Below, piece by piece: positions 35,848 to 44,067 of a DNA stretch of 64,000 nucleotides. A model generated the notes under the pieces. The model was not told where the DNA came from, did not search any database, and worked only from the letters and a program-made list of their open reading frames with translations. The translations under genes were made by a program, and so were the position numbers. The DNA comes from Marinibactrum halimedae. Its GTDB lineage: Bacteria; Pseudomonadota; Gammaproteobacteria; Pseudomonadales; Cellvibrionaceae. Numbering within the stretch: the first letter of the stretch is position 1; every line of letters starts with the position of its first letter. The stretch lies in assembly GCF_021234875.1 (NCBI RefSeq), contig NZ_JAJQVM010000003.1, positions 1 to 64,000 of the forward strand, given 5' to 3'.

Positions 35848-36552
35848 ATGTACCCGTTGTTTTTTCGTTCGTTAATATTCTCTCATGAGCAAGCGGTTGC
35901 TCAAGAAGTTTCAATTGATAAAAAAAACGATGTGCGGTCTCAATATTGCCAGCGGTGTGGGCTGAGTGTGCAAAAGTGTTTTTGCCACGCCTTACCTTAC
36001 CTTTCAGAAAGCCCGCAGTTTCATCTCGTGGTTCACCCTCGTGAAGTGTCTAAGCGAACCAACACGGGTAGTTTGGCCTGTGCATGCATGGCTATGTGTG
36101 GATTTGAAATATGGTCTCGTCAACATGCCAGTGCGGTGGATTGCAACCGTGATATTGTGGTGTTTCCAAAGGCGTTGGCTAACGAGCAAGCATTGTATCG
36201 AGATTTAAAAGAACTCATTGCTCCTCAACCTCAACCGCCTCAGAGCCACGATCAATCAATCCCTATTTCTCCCCGTTTTATTTTGTTGGATGCAACTTGG
36301 CAACAAGCCAGAAAAATGTATCGACAATCGCCTTGGTTACATACGTTGCTCCACACCGAATTGCCTTTATTTGATTGTCCTTCATCTGATTGTCCTTCTG
36401 ATAGCCGCTATATGCTTCGAAAGCGTCAATCGGAAGGGCATTTCAGTACATTAGAGGTCATCGCCTGGATAGTTAATGCTACTGGGAATACGCGCGATGC
36501 AGAGGCATTACAGGATGTGCTCGCGCATTTTCAATCCTATTTTCATTCTTGA
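35848..36552 (+). CDS. DTW-domain tRNA-uridine aminocarboxypropyltransferase (TapT-like)
   Basis: 234 aa. The family transfers the 3-amino-3-carboxypropyl group of SAM to tRNA uridine (acp3U). N-terminal zinc-like cluster CQRCGLSVQKCFC (residues ~34-46), HPREVSKRTNTGSLA, and the DTW-region LLDATWQQARKMYRQSP with Ala in place of the middle residue, then SRYMLRKRQSEGHFSTLEVIAW. The first ~20 residues are variable, and the start could be internal. A 15-bp in-frame duplication encodes DCPSSDCPSD at 36373-36402. Confidence 0.85.
   Translation: MYPLFFRSLIFSHEQAVAQEVSIDKKNDVRSQYCQRCGLSVQKCFCHALPYLSESPQFHLVVHPREVSKRTNTGSLACACMAMCGFEIWSRQHASAVDCNRDIVVFPKALANEQALYRDLKELIAPQPQPPQSHDQSIPISPRFILLDATWQQARKMYRQSPWLHTLLHTELPLFDCPSSDCPSDSRYMLRKRQSEGHFSTLEVIAWIVNATGNTRDAEALQDVLAHFQSYFHS
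36373..36402 (+). repeat. 15-bp in-frame duplication in the DTW gene
   Basis: GATTGTCCTTCATCT (36373-36387) and GATTGTCCTTCTGAT (36388-36402) encode DCPSS-DCPSD in a surface-like segment between the DTW motif and the SRYMLRK motif. Confidence 0.75.
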
Positions 36553-36572
36553 TAAGAACAAGTGAGGCGAGG

Positions 36573-37085
36573 GTGATTGCCGTTAACCCTACAGATTTAG
36601 TTGTGGAAAAAATTGACGACGTTCGTTTGCCCTTGGTTAATAAATTTTATAAACAAGAAAAAGACGGTGCACGGGCGAAACGGGGCGAATACGTTTATGC
36701 GTTACGCTACTGTGGAAATATTATAGGTGCGCTTCGTATTCAGCCTATGCATGAAGAATGGTTTTTACGAAGCATGTTGGTTTCATCAAATTATCAACGT
36801 CAAGGATTGGGGAAGCGGTTTCTTTCTACCGTATTCCAAGATTTCTTGACTTTGAATGAGTGTCATAAAAATGAAACTTCATGTTTAGAAAAATTTTCAT
36901 TAGTAGGTGAGCCTTTTCAAGAGCGCACCTGTTTTTGTTTTCCCTACGTTCATCTGGTTTCTTTTTATCACTCGGTGGGGTTTTATTGTGTGCCTTTATC
37001 GAATGAGCTTATGTTTATTCAACAGGCATTTACACGGTACACAAATCAAGGAAGAGACATAACGGTCATGCGAGTAGGTTATTAG
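36573..37085 (+). CDS. GNAT-family N-acetyltransferase
   Basis: About 170 aa from GTG 36573, preceded by GAGG; a TTG at 36549 overlapping the DTW stop is the alternative. Acetyl-CoA motif A is recognisable at FLRSMLVSSNYQRQGLGKRFLSTVF (Q-x-x-G-x-G), and the C-terminal YHSVGFYCVP is a typical GNAT motif B. An unusual Cys-containing insertion (NECHKNETSCLEKF...ERTCFCFPY) splits the usual motif A-B spacing. Substrate unknown. Likely co-transcribed with the DTW gene. Confidence 0.75.
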   Translation: MIAVNPTDLVVEKIDDVRLPLVNKFYKQEKDGARAKRGEYVYALRYCGNIIGALRIQPMHEEWFLRSMLVSSNYQRQGLGKRFLSTVFQDFLTLNECHKNETSCLEKFSLVGEPFQERTCFCFPYVHLVSFYHSVGFYCVPLSNELMFIQQAFTRYTNQGRDITVMRVGY

Positions 37086-37118
37086 CTTGGTAGTTGAATA
37101 AGTTTGGTAGTTGAATGA
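37085..37118. repeat. 17-bp tandem repeat, two copies
   Basis: GCTTGGTAGTTGAATAA and GTTTGGTAGTTGAATGA, immediately after the GNAT stop. The remaining 370 bp up to the amine oxidase are AT-rich with no supported ORF. Confidence 0.75.
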
Positions 37119-37489
37119 ATTTACGGCCTAAGTAAGATTGATCATAGGTGACAATATCTGAGTTTTTTGGCTTTCATTACCTTTTTGTGACGTTTTACTC
37201 TTTTGCATTTTCTCCTTGAGAATAAAGTGGGTGCTTGGTTTTTTATTTTGGCACCTATTTTGCCTTTCTATTTTTTATCTTTTTAATTTGTTGTTATTTT
37301 GAAAGCACTTTTAAATGAATTGGTGGTTGGCGCACTTTCTGTTTGTGTGATTTTTTGTGCTGCCCAACGGAGAAAGTGACTGATTTGCAGGTTGATTAAC
37401 TTTGATGGTGAAGTGTTTTTGATGAGTGCGCATTAAGGCTAGATGTGCTTTTGATGTGCTGTGAAAATTCTTTTCAGGTGTAAATAATA

Positions 37490-39067
37490 ATGAATCAATC
37501 TATTTCTCGCCGGTCATTGCTAACGGTTTTGGGAGCGGTAGGAGGGGCTTCTGCGGTGTATGAGGCAGCGGGTGCTCTGGGAATGGTTACACCAGTTTTA
37601 CCACCACAGTCATTGATGTTACAGCCGGCAAACCCCAATAAAAATACTGTTGCTATTTTAGGAGCGGGTATTTCGGGTTTAATGGTTGCCTACGAACTTG
37701 AGCGGGCAGGATACCAATGTGTGATTCTTGAAGCATCCCATCGAGCCGGTGGACGGAATCTTACACTCCGACATAATGATTTGGTTGATGAATTGGGGCA
37801 CCGACGTCGTTGTCAATTTTCTCCTGATTCTAAAATGTATTTTAACGCAGGCCCTGCACGCATTCCGGGGCATCACCAACGTGTATTGCACTATTGTAAA
37901 GCGTTTCAAATTCCATTGCAGATAAGAGCAAACAGCAGTCGGCTTGCTTATGTGCACGATGAGGTATCGTCCAACTCAAAAAAAAGTAGGAAAGTCCGCA
38001 TTGGGGAATACATTGCAGATGCTCGTGGGTTATTGTCTGAGCTTGCTTGGAAAAGTGCAGATCGTGTTTCATTGGATGAGCCTTTCACTGAAGAAGAGCT
38101 GGAGAGTTTGTCTGGTTTTATTCGGATGTACGGAGATCTGACCGAAAAAGGGAATTACCAAGGCAGCGATCGTGCGGGCTCTACCAAAGACAGAATGTTA
38201 TTCCACAGTGCCCCCAAGGCACCATTGTCGACTCAAGACTTATTATCGAGTCATTTCTGGCATTACCAATTGCATGCAACAGAAATTTACGATTGGGGTG
38301 CGCCTTTAATGGAAATTGTTGGCGGTATGGATGGCCTTGTAAAGGCTTTTATGAAACGCATTCACTCACCAATCATTTTAAACGCAATGGTGCAAGACAT
38401 TAGGCTGAGAGAGAATGGAACGGACATTGTTTATCAAGACCAAAATAAACAGTCCACTTTGAAAGTAGATTATTGTTTTAACAGTATTCCGGCTCATTTA
38501 ATTACAGGGCTTAGAAATAATTTTCCTCGTGATTATCGACAAGCGTTAGGAACCCTAAAAAGAGGGCATTTATTTAAAATTGGCTTGGAGATGAAAGAGC
38601 GATTCTGGGAGCGTGAAGGTATTTACGGTGGTATCACCTATACCAGTTCAGATGTCGGACAGCTTTGGTATCCTTCTCACGATATCCACAGTCAGAAAGG
38701 CGTGATGTTAGGGGCTTATGTCTGGGGTGAAGAGAAGTGCGCTAAGTTTGAACGTCTGTCACCTCAAGCACGGCTTCAGAGAGCCAAAGAATGCGGTAAT
38801 GCGATCCATGATAATTATGCTCAGTACATTGAGGCGGGTGAAAGTGTCCCATGGGCTCGAATGAACCATATGATGGGGTGCGGTTCACAAATGTCCCCTG
38901 AAGACCGAAAGCGTTACTTCGACCGTATACAGCAGCCAGAGGGGCATCACTTTTTAATTGGTGATCAAGTGAGTTATCACTCTGGCTGGCAAGAAGGCGC
39001 AATGGCTTCAGCGGAACATGCGTTGTTGTCATTCGATCGTCAATTTGGCCGACGTGAACATAGCTAA
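37490..39067 (+). CDS. Tat-exported flavin-containing amine oxidase/dehydrogenase
   Basis: 525 aa. Twin-arginine signal SRRSLLTVLGAVGGASA at residues 5-22. Dinucleotide-binding VAILGAGISGLMVAYELERAG (~49-70), ILEASHRAGGRNLTLR (FAD fingerprint of the MAO/L-amino-acid-oxidase family), a helical substrate domain, and the C-terminal FAD contact GDQVSYHSGWQEGAMASAEHAL. The family oxidises amines or L-amino acids to imines. Export by Tat and the downstream diheme cytochrome c suggest electrons go to the respiratory chain and not to oxygen (inference, as shown for NicA2/CycN in Pseudomonas). Substrate unknown. Confidence 0.88.
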   Translation: MNQSISRRSLLTVLGAVGGASAVYEAAGALGMVTPVLPPQSLMLQPANPNKNTVAILGAGISGLMVAYELERAGYQCVILEASHRAGGRNLTLRHNDLVDELGHRRRCQFSPDSKMYFNAGPARIPGHHQRVLHYCKAFQIPLQIRANSSRLAYVHDEVSSNSKKSRKVRIGEYIADARGLLSELAWKSADRVSLDEPFTEEELESLSGFIRMYGDLTEKGNYQGSDRAGSTKDRMLFHSAPKAPLSTQDLLSSHFWHYQLHATEIYDWGAPLMEIVGGMDGLVKAFMKRIHSPIILNAMVQDIRLRENGTDIVYQDQNKQSTLKVDYCFNSIPAHLITGLRNNFPRDYRQALGTLKRGHLFKIGLEMKERFWEREGIYGGITYTSSDVGQLWYPSHDIHSQKGVMLGAYVWGEEKCAKFERLSPQARLQRAKECGNAIHDNYAQYIEAGESVPWARMNHMMGCGSQMSPEDRKRYFDRIQQPEGHHFLIGDQVSYHSGWQEGAMASAEHALLSFDRQFGRREHS

Positions 39068-39137
39068 CGCTTAGCGTCCTACTTTCTGTGTATGTGTAAT
39101 GTCGCCACTTAAAAGAGAGTTTAATAGAGAGCCCAAT

Positions 39138-39863
39138 ATGAATGGTCGACGCATTCTTGCAAATTGTTTGATTGTAGTAGTTAGCACGTTACTGTCTTTT
39201 TCAGTTGCAGCGTTGGATAGAGACTTGTTGGTTTGTTCCGTTTGTCATGGCGCTGACTTACAGGGGAATAAGAATACAGAAGCCCCTAATATTGCCGTAT
39301 TACCCTCATGGTATATTCGGCAACAGTTACATTCTTATCAGCGTGAGTGGCGAGGCGCGAAAGTTAAGGATAAAAGTGGACAGGAAATGCGTACGATCGC
39401 CTTGTCCTTAACGGATGAGCATATCCAGAATATCGTAGAAAAAATTGCACACTTGAATGATGCAATGAATAAAAAAACACTCTATGAAAAAACAATTCAC
39501 AAAGAGATTTCCCATAAAGAAACCTCCCATAAAGAAGCCATCGATGAAGAAGTGAAATCACTGGCTACGAATATAAAATCCTTTAATGAGATGCCTACTG
39601 ATTTACTTTCACAAGGTAAGAAGTTGTATCAACAGTGCAGTGCTTGTCATGGAAGTGATGGACTGGGGCGGGAGGTTGTTAAAGCACCTCCGTTGGTGCA
39701 TCAGCCAATGTGGTACTTAAAAAAGCAGCTCAATAATTACCAAGCAGGCATTCGTGGGTATCATGAGCAGGATAGTTCGGGGCAACAAATGACAAGTATT
39801 GCCCAAGGGATTCGTAGTCAGGATGACATTGATGCAGTAGTGACTTTTATTAAAACACTATAA
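39138..39863 (+). CDS. Periplasmic diheme cytochrome c
   Basis: About 241 aa from ATG 39138 (MNGRRILANCLIVVV), with an AGAGAG ribosome site; the frame is open from 39099. Signal peptide ends at FSVAALD. Two cytochrome c domains, heme motifs CSVCH (VCSVCHGADLQG) and CSACH (QQCSACHGSDGLG), each followed by a P.W.I/LRQL..Y and a Met-containing QMRTIALS / QMTSIAQG segment, the probable axial ligand. A charged linker with HKEISHKETSHKEA repeats separates them. It lies 70 bp after the amine oxidase and is its likely electron acceptor. Confidence 0.88.
   Translation: MNGRRILANCLIVVVSTLLSFSVAALDRDLLVCSVCHGADLQGNKNTEAPNIAVLPSWYIRQQLHSYQREWRGAKVKDKSGQEMRTIALSLTDEHIQNIVEKIAHLNDAMNKKTLYEKTIHKEISHKETSHKEAIDEEVKSLATNIKSFNEMPTDLLSQGKKLYQQCSACHGSDGLGREVVKAPPLVHQPMWYLKKQLNNYQAGIRGYHEQDSSGQQMTSIAQGIRSQDDIDAVVTFIKTL
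39492..39551 (+). repeat. 15-bp in-frame tandem repeat in the cytochrome linker
   Basis: Four 15-bp units (39492, 39507, 39522, 39537) encode TIHKE-ISHKE-TSHKE-AIDEE between the two heme domains. Units two and three share 12 of 15 bases. Confidence 0.8.
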
Positions 39864-39899
39864 ACAATTGTAATGATAAATGAAGAATAGGAGTGCTTG

Positions 39900-40406
39900 A
39901 TGAGAATCGTATCATTGGTGAGTGCAGGTTTATTGGTCACTGGTTCAGCTTGGGCCGAAGTGACTCGCCATGCCTTGCCCAATAATAATCCCTTTCCCAT
40001 TGCTCGTGCGGTAGAAGTCACTGCGGAAACGGCCTTGATTTATCACAGTGGCCAGATACCTGGTCCGAAAAACCCTAAAGCCCCAAAAGGCAGTGCAGAA
40101 TATTACGGTGATACCGAAGCGCAGACGTTAAGTGTTTTAAAAAAACTTGAGTCATCACTTAAAGATTTAGGGGTAGGGTTTGAAGATGTGATAAAAATGA
40201 CCGTCTTCCTTGTAGGAGATCCTGCAAAAGGAGGCAAAATGGACTTTAGTGGTTTTATGAAAGCCTATACACAATACTTTGGTACAGAGTCACAACCGAA
40301 TAAACCGGCACGATCGGCAGTTCAAATTGCAGGGCTTGCCGGTGGGCCAAATATGCTGGTAGAAATCGAAATGGTAATTGCGAAGCCGGAAAAGGATAAG
40401 CAGTAG
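39900..40406 (+). CDS. Exported RidA-family imine deaminase
   Basis: 168 aa from ATG 39900 after AGGAG. Signal peptide to residue ~20 (VSAGLLVTGSAWA). The mature part is a RidA/YjgF/UK114 fold: FPIARAVEV, LIYHSGQIPGP, TEAQTLSVLKKLESSLKDLGVGFEDVIKMTVFLVGD, and the C-terminal NKPARSAVQIAGLAGGPNMLVEIEMVI with the conserved Arg that binds the carboxylate of imino acids. RidA proteins hydrolyse reactive imines/enamines. A secreted RidA beside a Tat-exported amine oxidase fits detoxification of its product. Closes a three-gene operon. Confidence 0.88.
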   Translation: MRIVSLVSAGLLVTGSAWAEVTRHALPNNNPFPIARAVEVTAETALIYHSGQIPGPKNPKAPKGSAEYYGDTEAQTLSVLKKLESSLKDLGVGFEDVIKMTVFLVGDPAKGGKMDFSGFMKAYTQYFGTESQPNKPARSAVQIAGLAGGPNMLVEIEMVIAKPEKDKQ

Positions 40407-40445
40407 GCGGAAGTGCAATCATTGTAAGAGGCGACATTGTTTTCA

Positions 40446-40469
40446 ATGTTGTTATAGATGTTGTTATAG
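40446..40469. repeat. 12-bp exact tandem repeat
   Basis: ATGTTGTTATAG at 40446-40457 and 40458-40469, between the RidA stop and its terminator. Confidence 0.7.
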
Positions 40470-40498
40470 ATGTGTATCTAATCGATCTTGATTTAATA

Positions 40499-40531
40499 GA
40501 AAAAGCCGTCTTAATGAAAGGCGGCTTTTTT
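40499..40531. terminator. Bidirectional intrinsic terminator
   Basis: AAAAAGCCGTCTT and AAGGCGGCTTTTTT form a GC-rich stem with A-tract on one side and T-tract on the other. It sits between the convergent ridA-like (+) and PhlD-like (-) genes. Confidence 0.85.
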
Positions 40532-40588
40532 AGTGCCCCGTTTTTATTATTTTAGTTGGGGTACACTAATGTAGGTGTTTGGCATGTT

Positions 40589-41635
40589 TTATTGCCAAAC
40601 ACCTACACCGATTTCTGCTGTAAATCCTGGCCCAAACGCGGCGTACATGCCTTTAGAGCCATCTGTTGGTGGGGCATCAAATTGTCTTTGTAATACATCG
40701 AATACCACTGCACTGGCGACGTTGCCTAATTGTGACAGACTCTCTCGTGAAAGATTTACCTTTTCAGGCGCTAACTCTAAGTGCTTAACCAATTCATCGA
40801 GAATCTTACGTCCACCAGTATGAAAAATGACAAAATCATTGTCTGCAACCGGAGCATTAAATTCACGACGATTCAGCATTTCCATTATCGGTGCAACGTA
40901 TTGAATAGAATTCATCACAGCCTTGTCTAAGGTAAAGTGAAAGCCACTGTCTTTAACATCATACGAAATGTATTCTTCACTGTCTTGCATAAAATAGGTG
41001 GTTTGATTTTGCAAGCGTAGGCCTTTTGCTAAGTCATCACCTCGAACTACTGCAGATGTAACCGCATCGCCAAATAATGCCCCTGAAATAAATGAGTGTA
41101 ATTCAACGTTGTCGGGTTGAAAGCACAAAGACGAAAACTCTAATGCCACTATTAGTACGTTTGCCTTGGGGTTAGCTTGGCAGAAATTAAATGCTCTATT
41201 AATGGCTGAAGCACCTGCTACGCACCCTAGTTGTGCAATGGGTAATTGAACGGTGTCGGATTTTAATTTTAAGGAGTTTATTAGATGGGCAGTTAATGAT
41301 GGCATCATAAATCCGGTACAGGATGTGACGACGACCATATCAATATCATTATTTGTTAAGCCTGCATTTTCAATAGCTTGTTGGGCAGCCTCTGTAGATA
41401 AACGCCTTCCTTCTCTTTCATAAATACGAGAGCGATGGGTTAATCCCGTATGAATAGTAAGTTCTTCTATTGGCATAATTAAATGTCGGTTATCCACTTG
41501 TGTATTCCTAATCATCTTAAAAGCAAGATCACGCTTCGGATGAAAAGGATGCAGTTTGTCTAACTCTGAAATCATCTGTTCTTGTGAAATAGTATGCTGT
41601 GGAAGGACTACGCTTGGGCGGCAAACAGTTGCCAT
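40589..41635 (-). CDS. phlD: Type III polyketide synthase, PhlD-like (phloroglucinol synthase)
   Basis: 348 aa from ATG 41635, preceded by AGGAGA at 8 bases. Chalcone-synthase superfamily with a full Cys-His-Asn triad: Cys138 in AQLGCVAGA, His in [13 protein letters not shown], Asn in [10 protein letters not shown]. Many stretches agree nearly word for word with my recollection of Pseudomonas PhlD ([51 protein letters not shown]), and length and Cys position also coincide. PhlD condenses three malonyl-CoA into phloroglucinol. None of phlACB, phlE, phlF or phlG is nearby, so the product is probably phloroglucinol itself or a differently tailored compound (inference). Monocistronic. Confidence 0.85.
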   Translation of the reverse strand: MATVCRPSVVLPQHTISQEQMISELDKLHPFHPKRDLAFKMIRNTQVDNRHLIMPIEELTIHTGLTHRSRIYEREGRRLSTEAAQQAIENAGLTNNDIDMVVVTSCTGFMMPSLTAHLINSLKLKSDTVQLPIAQLGCVAGASAINRAFNFCQANPKANVLIVALEFSSLCFQPDNVELHSFISGALFGDAVTSAVVRGDDLAKGLRLQNQTTYFMQDSEEYISYDVKDSGFHFTLDKAVMNSIQYVAPIMEMLNRREFNAPVADNDFVIFHTGGRKILDELVKHLELAPEKVNLSRESLSQLGNVASAVVFDVLQRQFDAPPTDGSKGMYAAFGPGFTAEIGVGVWQ

Positions 41636-42288
41636 AATGTTATCTCCTGAGGGTGAGTTCAATGGATGTTTTTTTTATACCGACTAAAAATATATTTTCT
41701 ATAAATGAAAAGTCACAGAACTCTCACGATGCTTAATTGAATAAAATTTTATTTCAGTAATTCTTTTAAGAAACAACTTTAGGGTTAAAGTTGTTCATTT
41801 TGATTGCGGTTTGATCTTTTTTTGAAGTAAAAAAATAAAATACTAAAAAAATATAATTTAATTTGTAAATGGTCTTTATTTTAAAAATTAATTGCTTTAG
41901 AGAGGATTGGCTGTATTTTGATTTATTGCTGTTTTGGATGTCTGTGGATGCTCGTATGAAGATCAAAAGTTTTGCTTTTCATACGAGTGACGAGTGGGGT
42001 AGGTAAAAAAGAGTAAAGTTGTAGGGTGATAAAAAAGCTAATGCTTTATTTGATGAATAATTGGTAAAAGAGACGCGTCTTGGTGAAAGTCTTTTGGGCG
42101 TGCCTTATGTTAAAGGCCGTTTATTGATGACGGTGTTTGGTGTGTTGATGAAATGCTATTAATATCGGTGCTTTCAATAAGAGTATTATCCGATATGGTT
42201 TCTTATTGGCATGGCTGTAACAGCAGGCTTTGTTGGCATCATATCGTTGATATAAATTTGACTTCAGCCTGCCGTACAACAGTGTGTA
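41636..42288. other. 650-bp AT-rich gap
   Basis: Very low GC, no supported ORF or hairpin. It presumably contains the promoter of the PhlD-like gene, but no box is convincing. Confidence 0.5.
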
Positions 42289-43320
42289 TTAACGAGGGGT
42301 TGCGAACACACTGGTCCAGTATTGGGAGTAGGTACTGGATGAACTGCGTACTAATGATCCGCCGTATTCAGTAAAGCTTGGGTTCATAATATTGCGGCAG
42401 TGGCCAGAACTGTTTAACCAAGAATTCATGACAGAATCAACGCTGCGCTGACCGGCTGCGATATTTTCACCGCCTGTTCTGTAACGATACCCGGTATCCC
42501 CTATTCGGTCAGTGAAGCTAGAGCCGTCGGTGCCTGTGTGGCTAAAGTGGTTATTGTTCGCCATGTCTGTACTATGACGTTCCGCCGCCTCACCAAGTTG
42601 ACAACTAAAAGTCAGAGGTGGTGCAGGTGCATAGCTCGTTCCGCCACAGTTGTAACCTTGTGAACGAACTTCATTATGGGCTTCTAATAATGCTCTTTGG
42701 AATTCATCCATACAGCCGTTATCGTCGCTTGGGGGGGGATCTTGGGGTGGTTCACCGTCTCCTGGATTGCCATCACCCGGGTCACCATCGCCTGGGTTTT
42801 GAGTGGGGTCCATCAGCCTGACATTTCTGAACGTGCCGTTGTTATTCGGGTTTGCGCTGTCGTCATCATTGACCAGTACTAACTGCATACCACTACCGGT
42901 ATAAAATTGTCCAACAGGAATGCGGAAAGTTTGAAATTCGCCATTTTGAGCGGTGTAGGTGGCTTGGTTATCAATGCCCCAGCTCTGGGTACCATGAAGA
43001 TGAAAAATTTTATTGCGGCTAATACGGTTGTCGTCGTCAAAGCCAATTCCGTGAATTTCACCTTGAGAGGTGGAAGAAAATTCAAATTCTAAAACGGTGT
43101 TTTCGGTAATGGTATAACCACCAGGTGTGGCAACCCAGCGATTGCCTTCGAGAGTTAATGCGCCGTCGGATTGGAGAGTGATTTCTCCAATACCAGTATC
43201 TTGGTTAGAAAAAGGCAGGGTATTTGAAAGGTCTATGTCTTCAGCCAATGCTGTGGCTGAAACTGACGTTAATAGTGCAATAGAGAGTGCGCTGGCAAGT
43301 GGTAATTTACGTAAGTACAT
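42289..43320 (-). CDS. Secreted CAP/SCP-domain protein
   Basis: About 343 aa from ATG 43320. Signal peptide to LAE near residue 27. Residues ~30-175 are a beta-sandwich-like N-terminal domain (LEFEFSSTSQGEIHGIGFDDDN, TFRIPVGQFYTGSGMQLVLVNDDD). A PGDGDPGDGNPGDGEPP linker follows, then a CAP domain with LLEAHNEVRSQGY, HSTDMANNNHFSHTG, GENIAAGQRSVDSVMNSWLNSSGHCRNIMNP and YWTSVFA. The CAP cavity His and Glu residues are present. Extracellular; activity unknown in bacteria. Confidence 0.85.
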   Translation of the reverse strand: MYLRKLPLASALSIALLTSVSATALAEDIDLSNTLPFSNQDTGIGEITLQSDGALTLEGNRWVATPGGYTITENTVLEFEFSSTSQGEIHGIGFDDDNRISRNKIFHLHGTQSWGIDNQATYTAQNGEFQTFRIPVGQFYTGSGMQLVLVNDDDSANPNNNGTFRNVRLMDPTQNPGDGDPGDGNPGDGEPPQDPPPSDDNGCMDEFQRALLEAHNEVRSQGYNCGGTSYAPAPPLTFSCQLGEAAERHSTDMANNNHFSHTGTDGSSFTDRIGDTGYRYRTGGENIAAGQRSVDSVMNSWLNSSGHCRNIMNPSFTEYGGSLVRSSSSTYSQYWTSVFATPR

Positions 43321-43405
43321 GGAGTTGATCACCTTTGATCTTAGTAAAAATGATTATTCAGTCTGAGTCTACTGACATTCAATCCCGCCCAAATTCAGTA
43401 TTGGT

Positions 43406-43473
43406 CAACTAAGCGTTAGTCAATCAAGCGTTAGTCAATCAAGCGTTAGTCAATCAAGCGTTCGTCAATTGAG
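43406..43473. repeat. 15-bp tandem repeat, four units plus partial
   Basis: CAATCAAGCGTTAGT exact at 43421-43435 and 43436-43450, near-exact at 43406-43420 and 43451-43465, and a partial fifth. About 85 bp upstream of the CAP gene start. Confidence 0.9.
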
Positions 43474-44007
43474 AGGTCAGTCCTTTTTATTGATTTATAT
43501 TCATTTCCCTGTGACTTTTTTAACAACCTTTCCTGCCGGCCTATTACCTGACCTTGTCAATATTCTCAGCTCATTTCTTGACTTAACCATACCGAGAAAG
43601 TTTTTTCTTTTCCTTAGAATCCCGGCGTATTTTCCCGTTTTGGGGGCTTGGTCTCATACCACGGTTGATGGGCATTGGATTGTGGTTAAGGAATAATCGA
43701 GAGTTTAAAAAGTGGTAATGGATCTTCTGTTTTTTATGACAAAACTTGAGCCTCTTAAGGCAGGAACGCCGTGTTTTGGATGCTGTTCAACACCTTATTT
43801 CAGTCTCACTTTGGCGTGATTTATTTCATGATGTTTTTATTTCGCTGATTGCACGAAAAACTCTTACTGAATTCGTTAAATATCTTTCTTCTGAAGGGAT
43901 TTTCGATAAGATAACTGGTCTACATTGTTTTTGTGATGCTGTTCGCTTTTGCGTCCAAAAAAGGACTTTGGCGCCAACAGATTTCTGAGTTCTCTCCATC
44001 GAGCAAT
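43474..44007. other. 530-bp gap, no supported gene
   Basis: Two short plus frames (43469-43696 and 43746-43988) have atypical composition and no ribosome sites. They were not called. Confidence 0.5.
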
Positions 44008-44067
44008 AGGACCATAAAACATAGGACCATAAAACATAGGACTATCAAACATAGGATTATCAAGCAC
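44008..44067 (+). repeat. 15-bp tandem repeat, four units, abutting a start codon
   Basis: AGGACCATAAAACAT exact at 44008-44022 and 44023-44037, then AGGACTATCAAACAT and AGGATTATCAAGCAC, the last ending directly before ATG 44068. Every unit starts with AGGA, a Shine-Dalgarno core. If read through in frame the repeats would encode RTIKH pentapeptides. Confidence 0.9.

Noticed and set aside
43406-43473. CRISPR array for the regularly repeated 15-bp units
   Set aside because: Units are directly adjacent with no spacers, much shorter than CRISPR repeats, and no cas genes are present.
43469-43988. Two plus-strand ORFs of 75 and 80 aa
   Set aside because: Hydrophobic, T-rich-derived composition without start signals; probably chance frames in an AT-rich gap.
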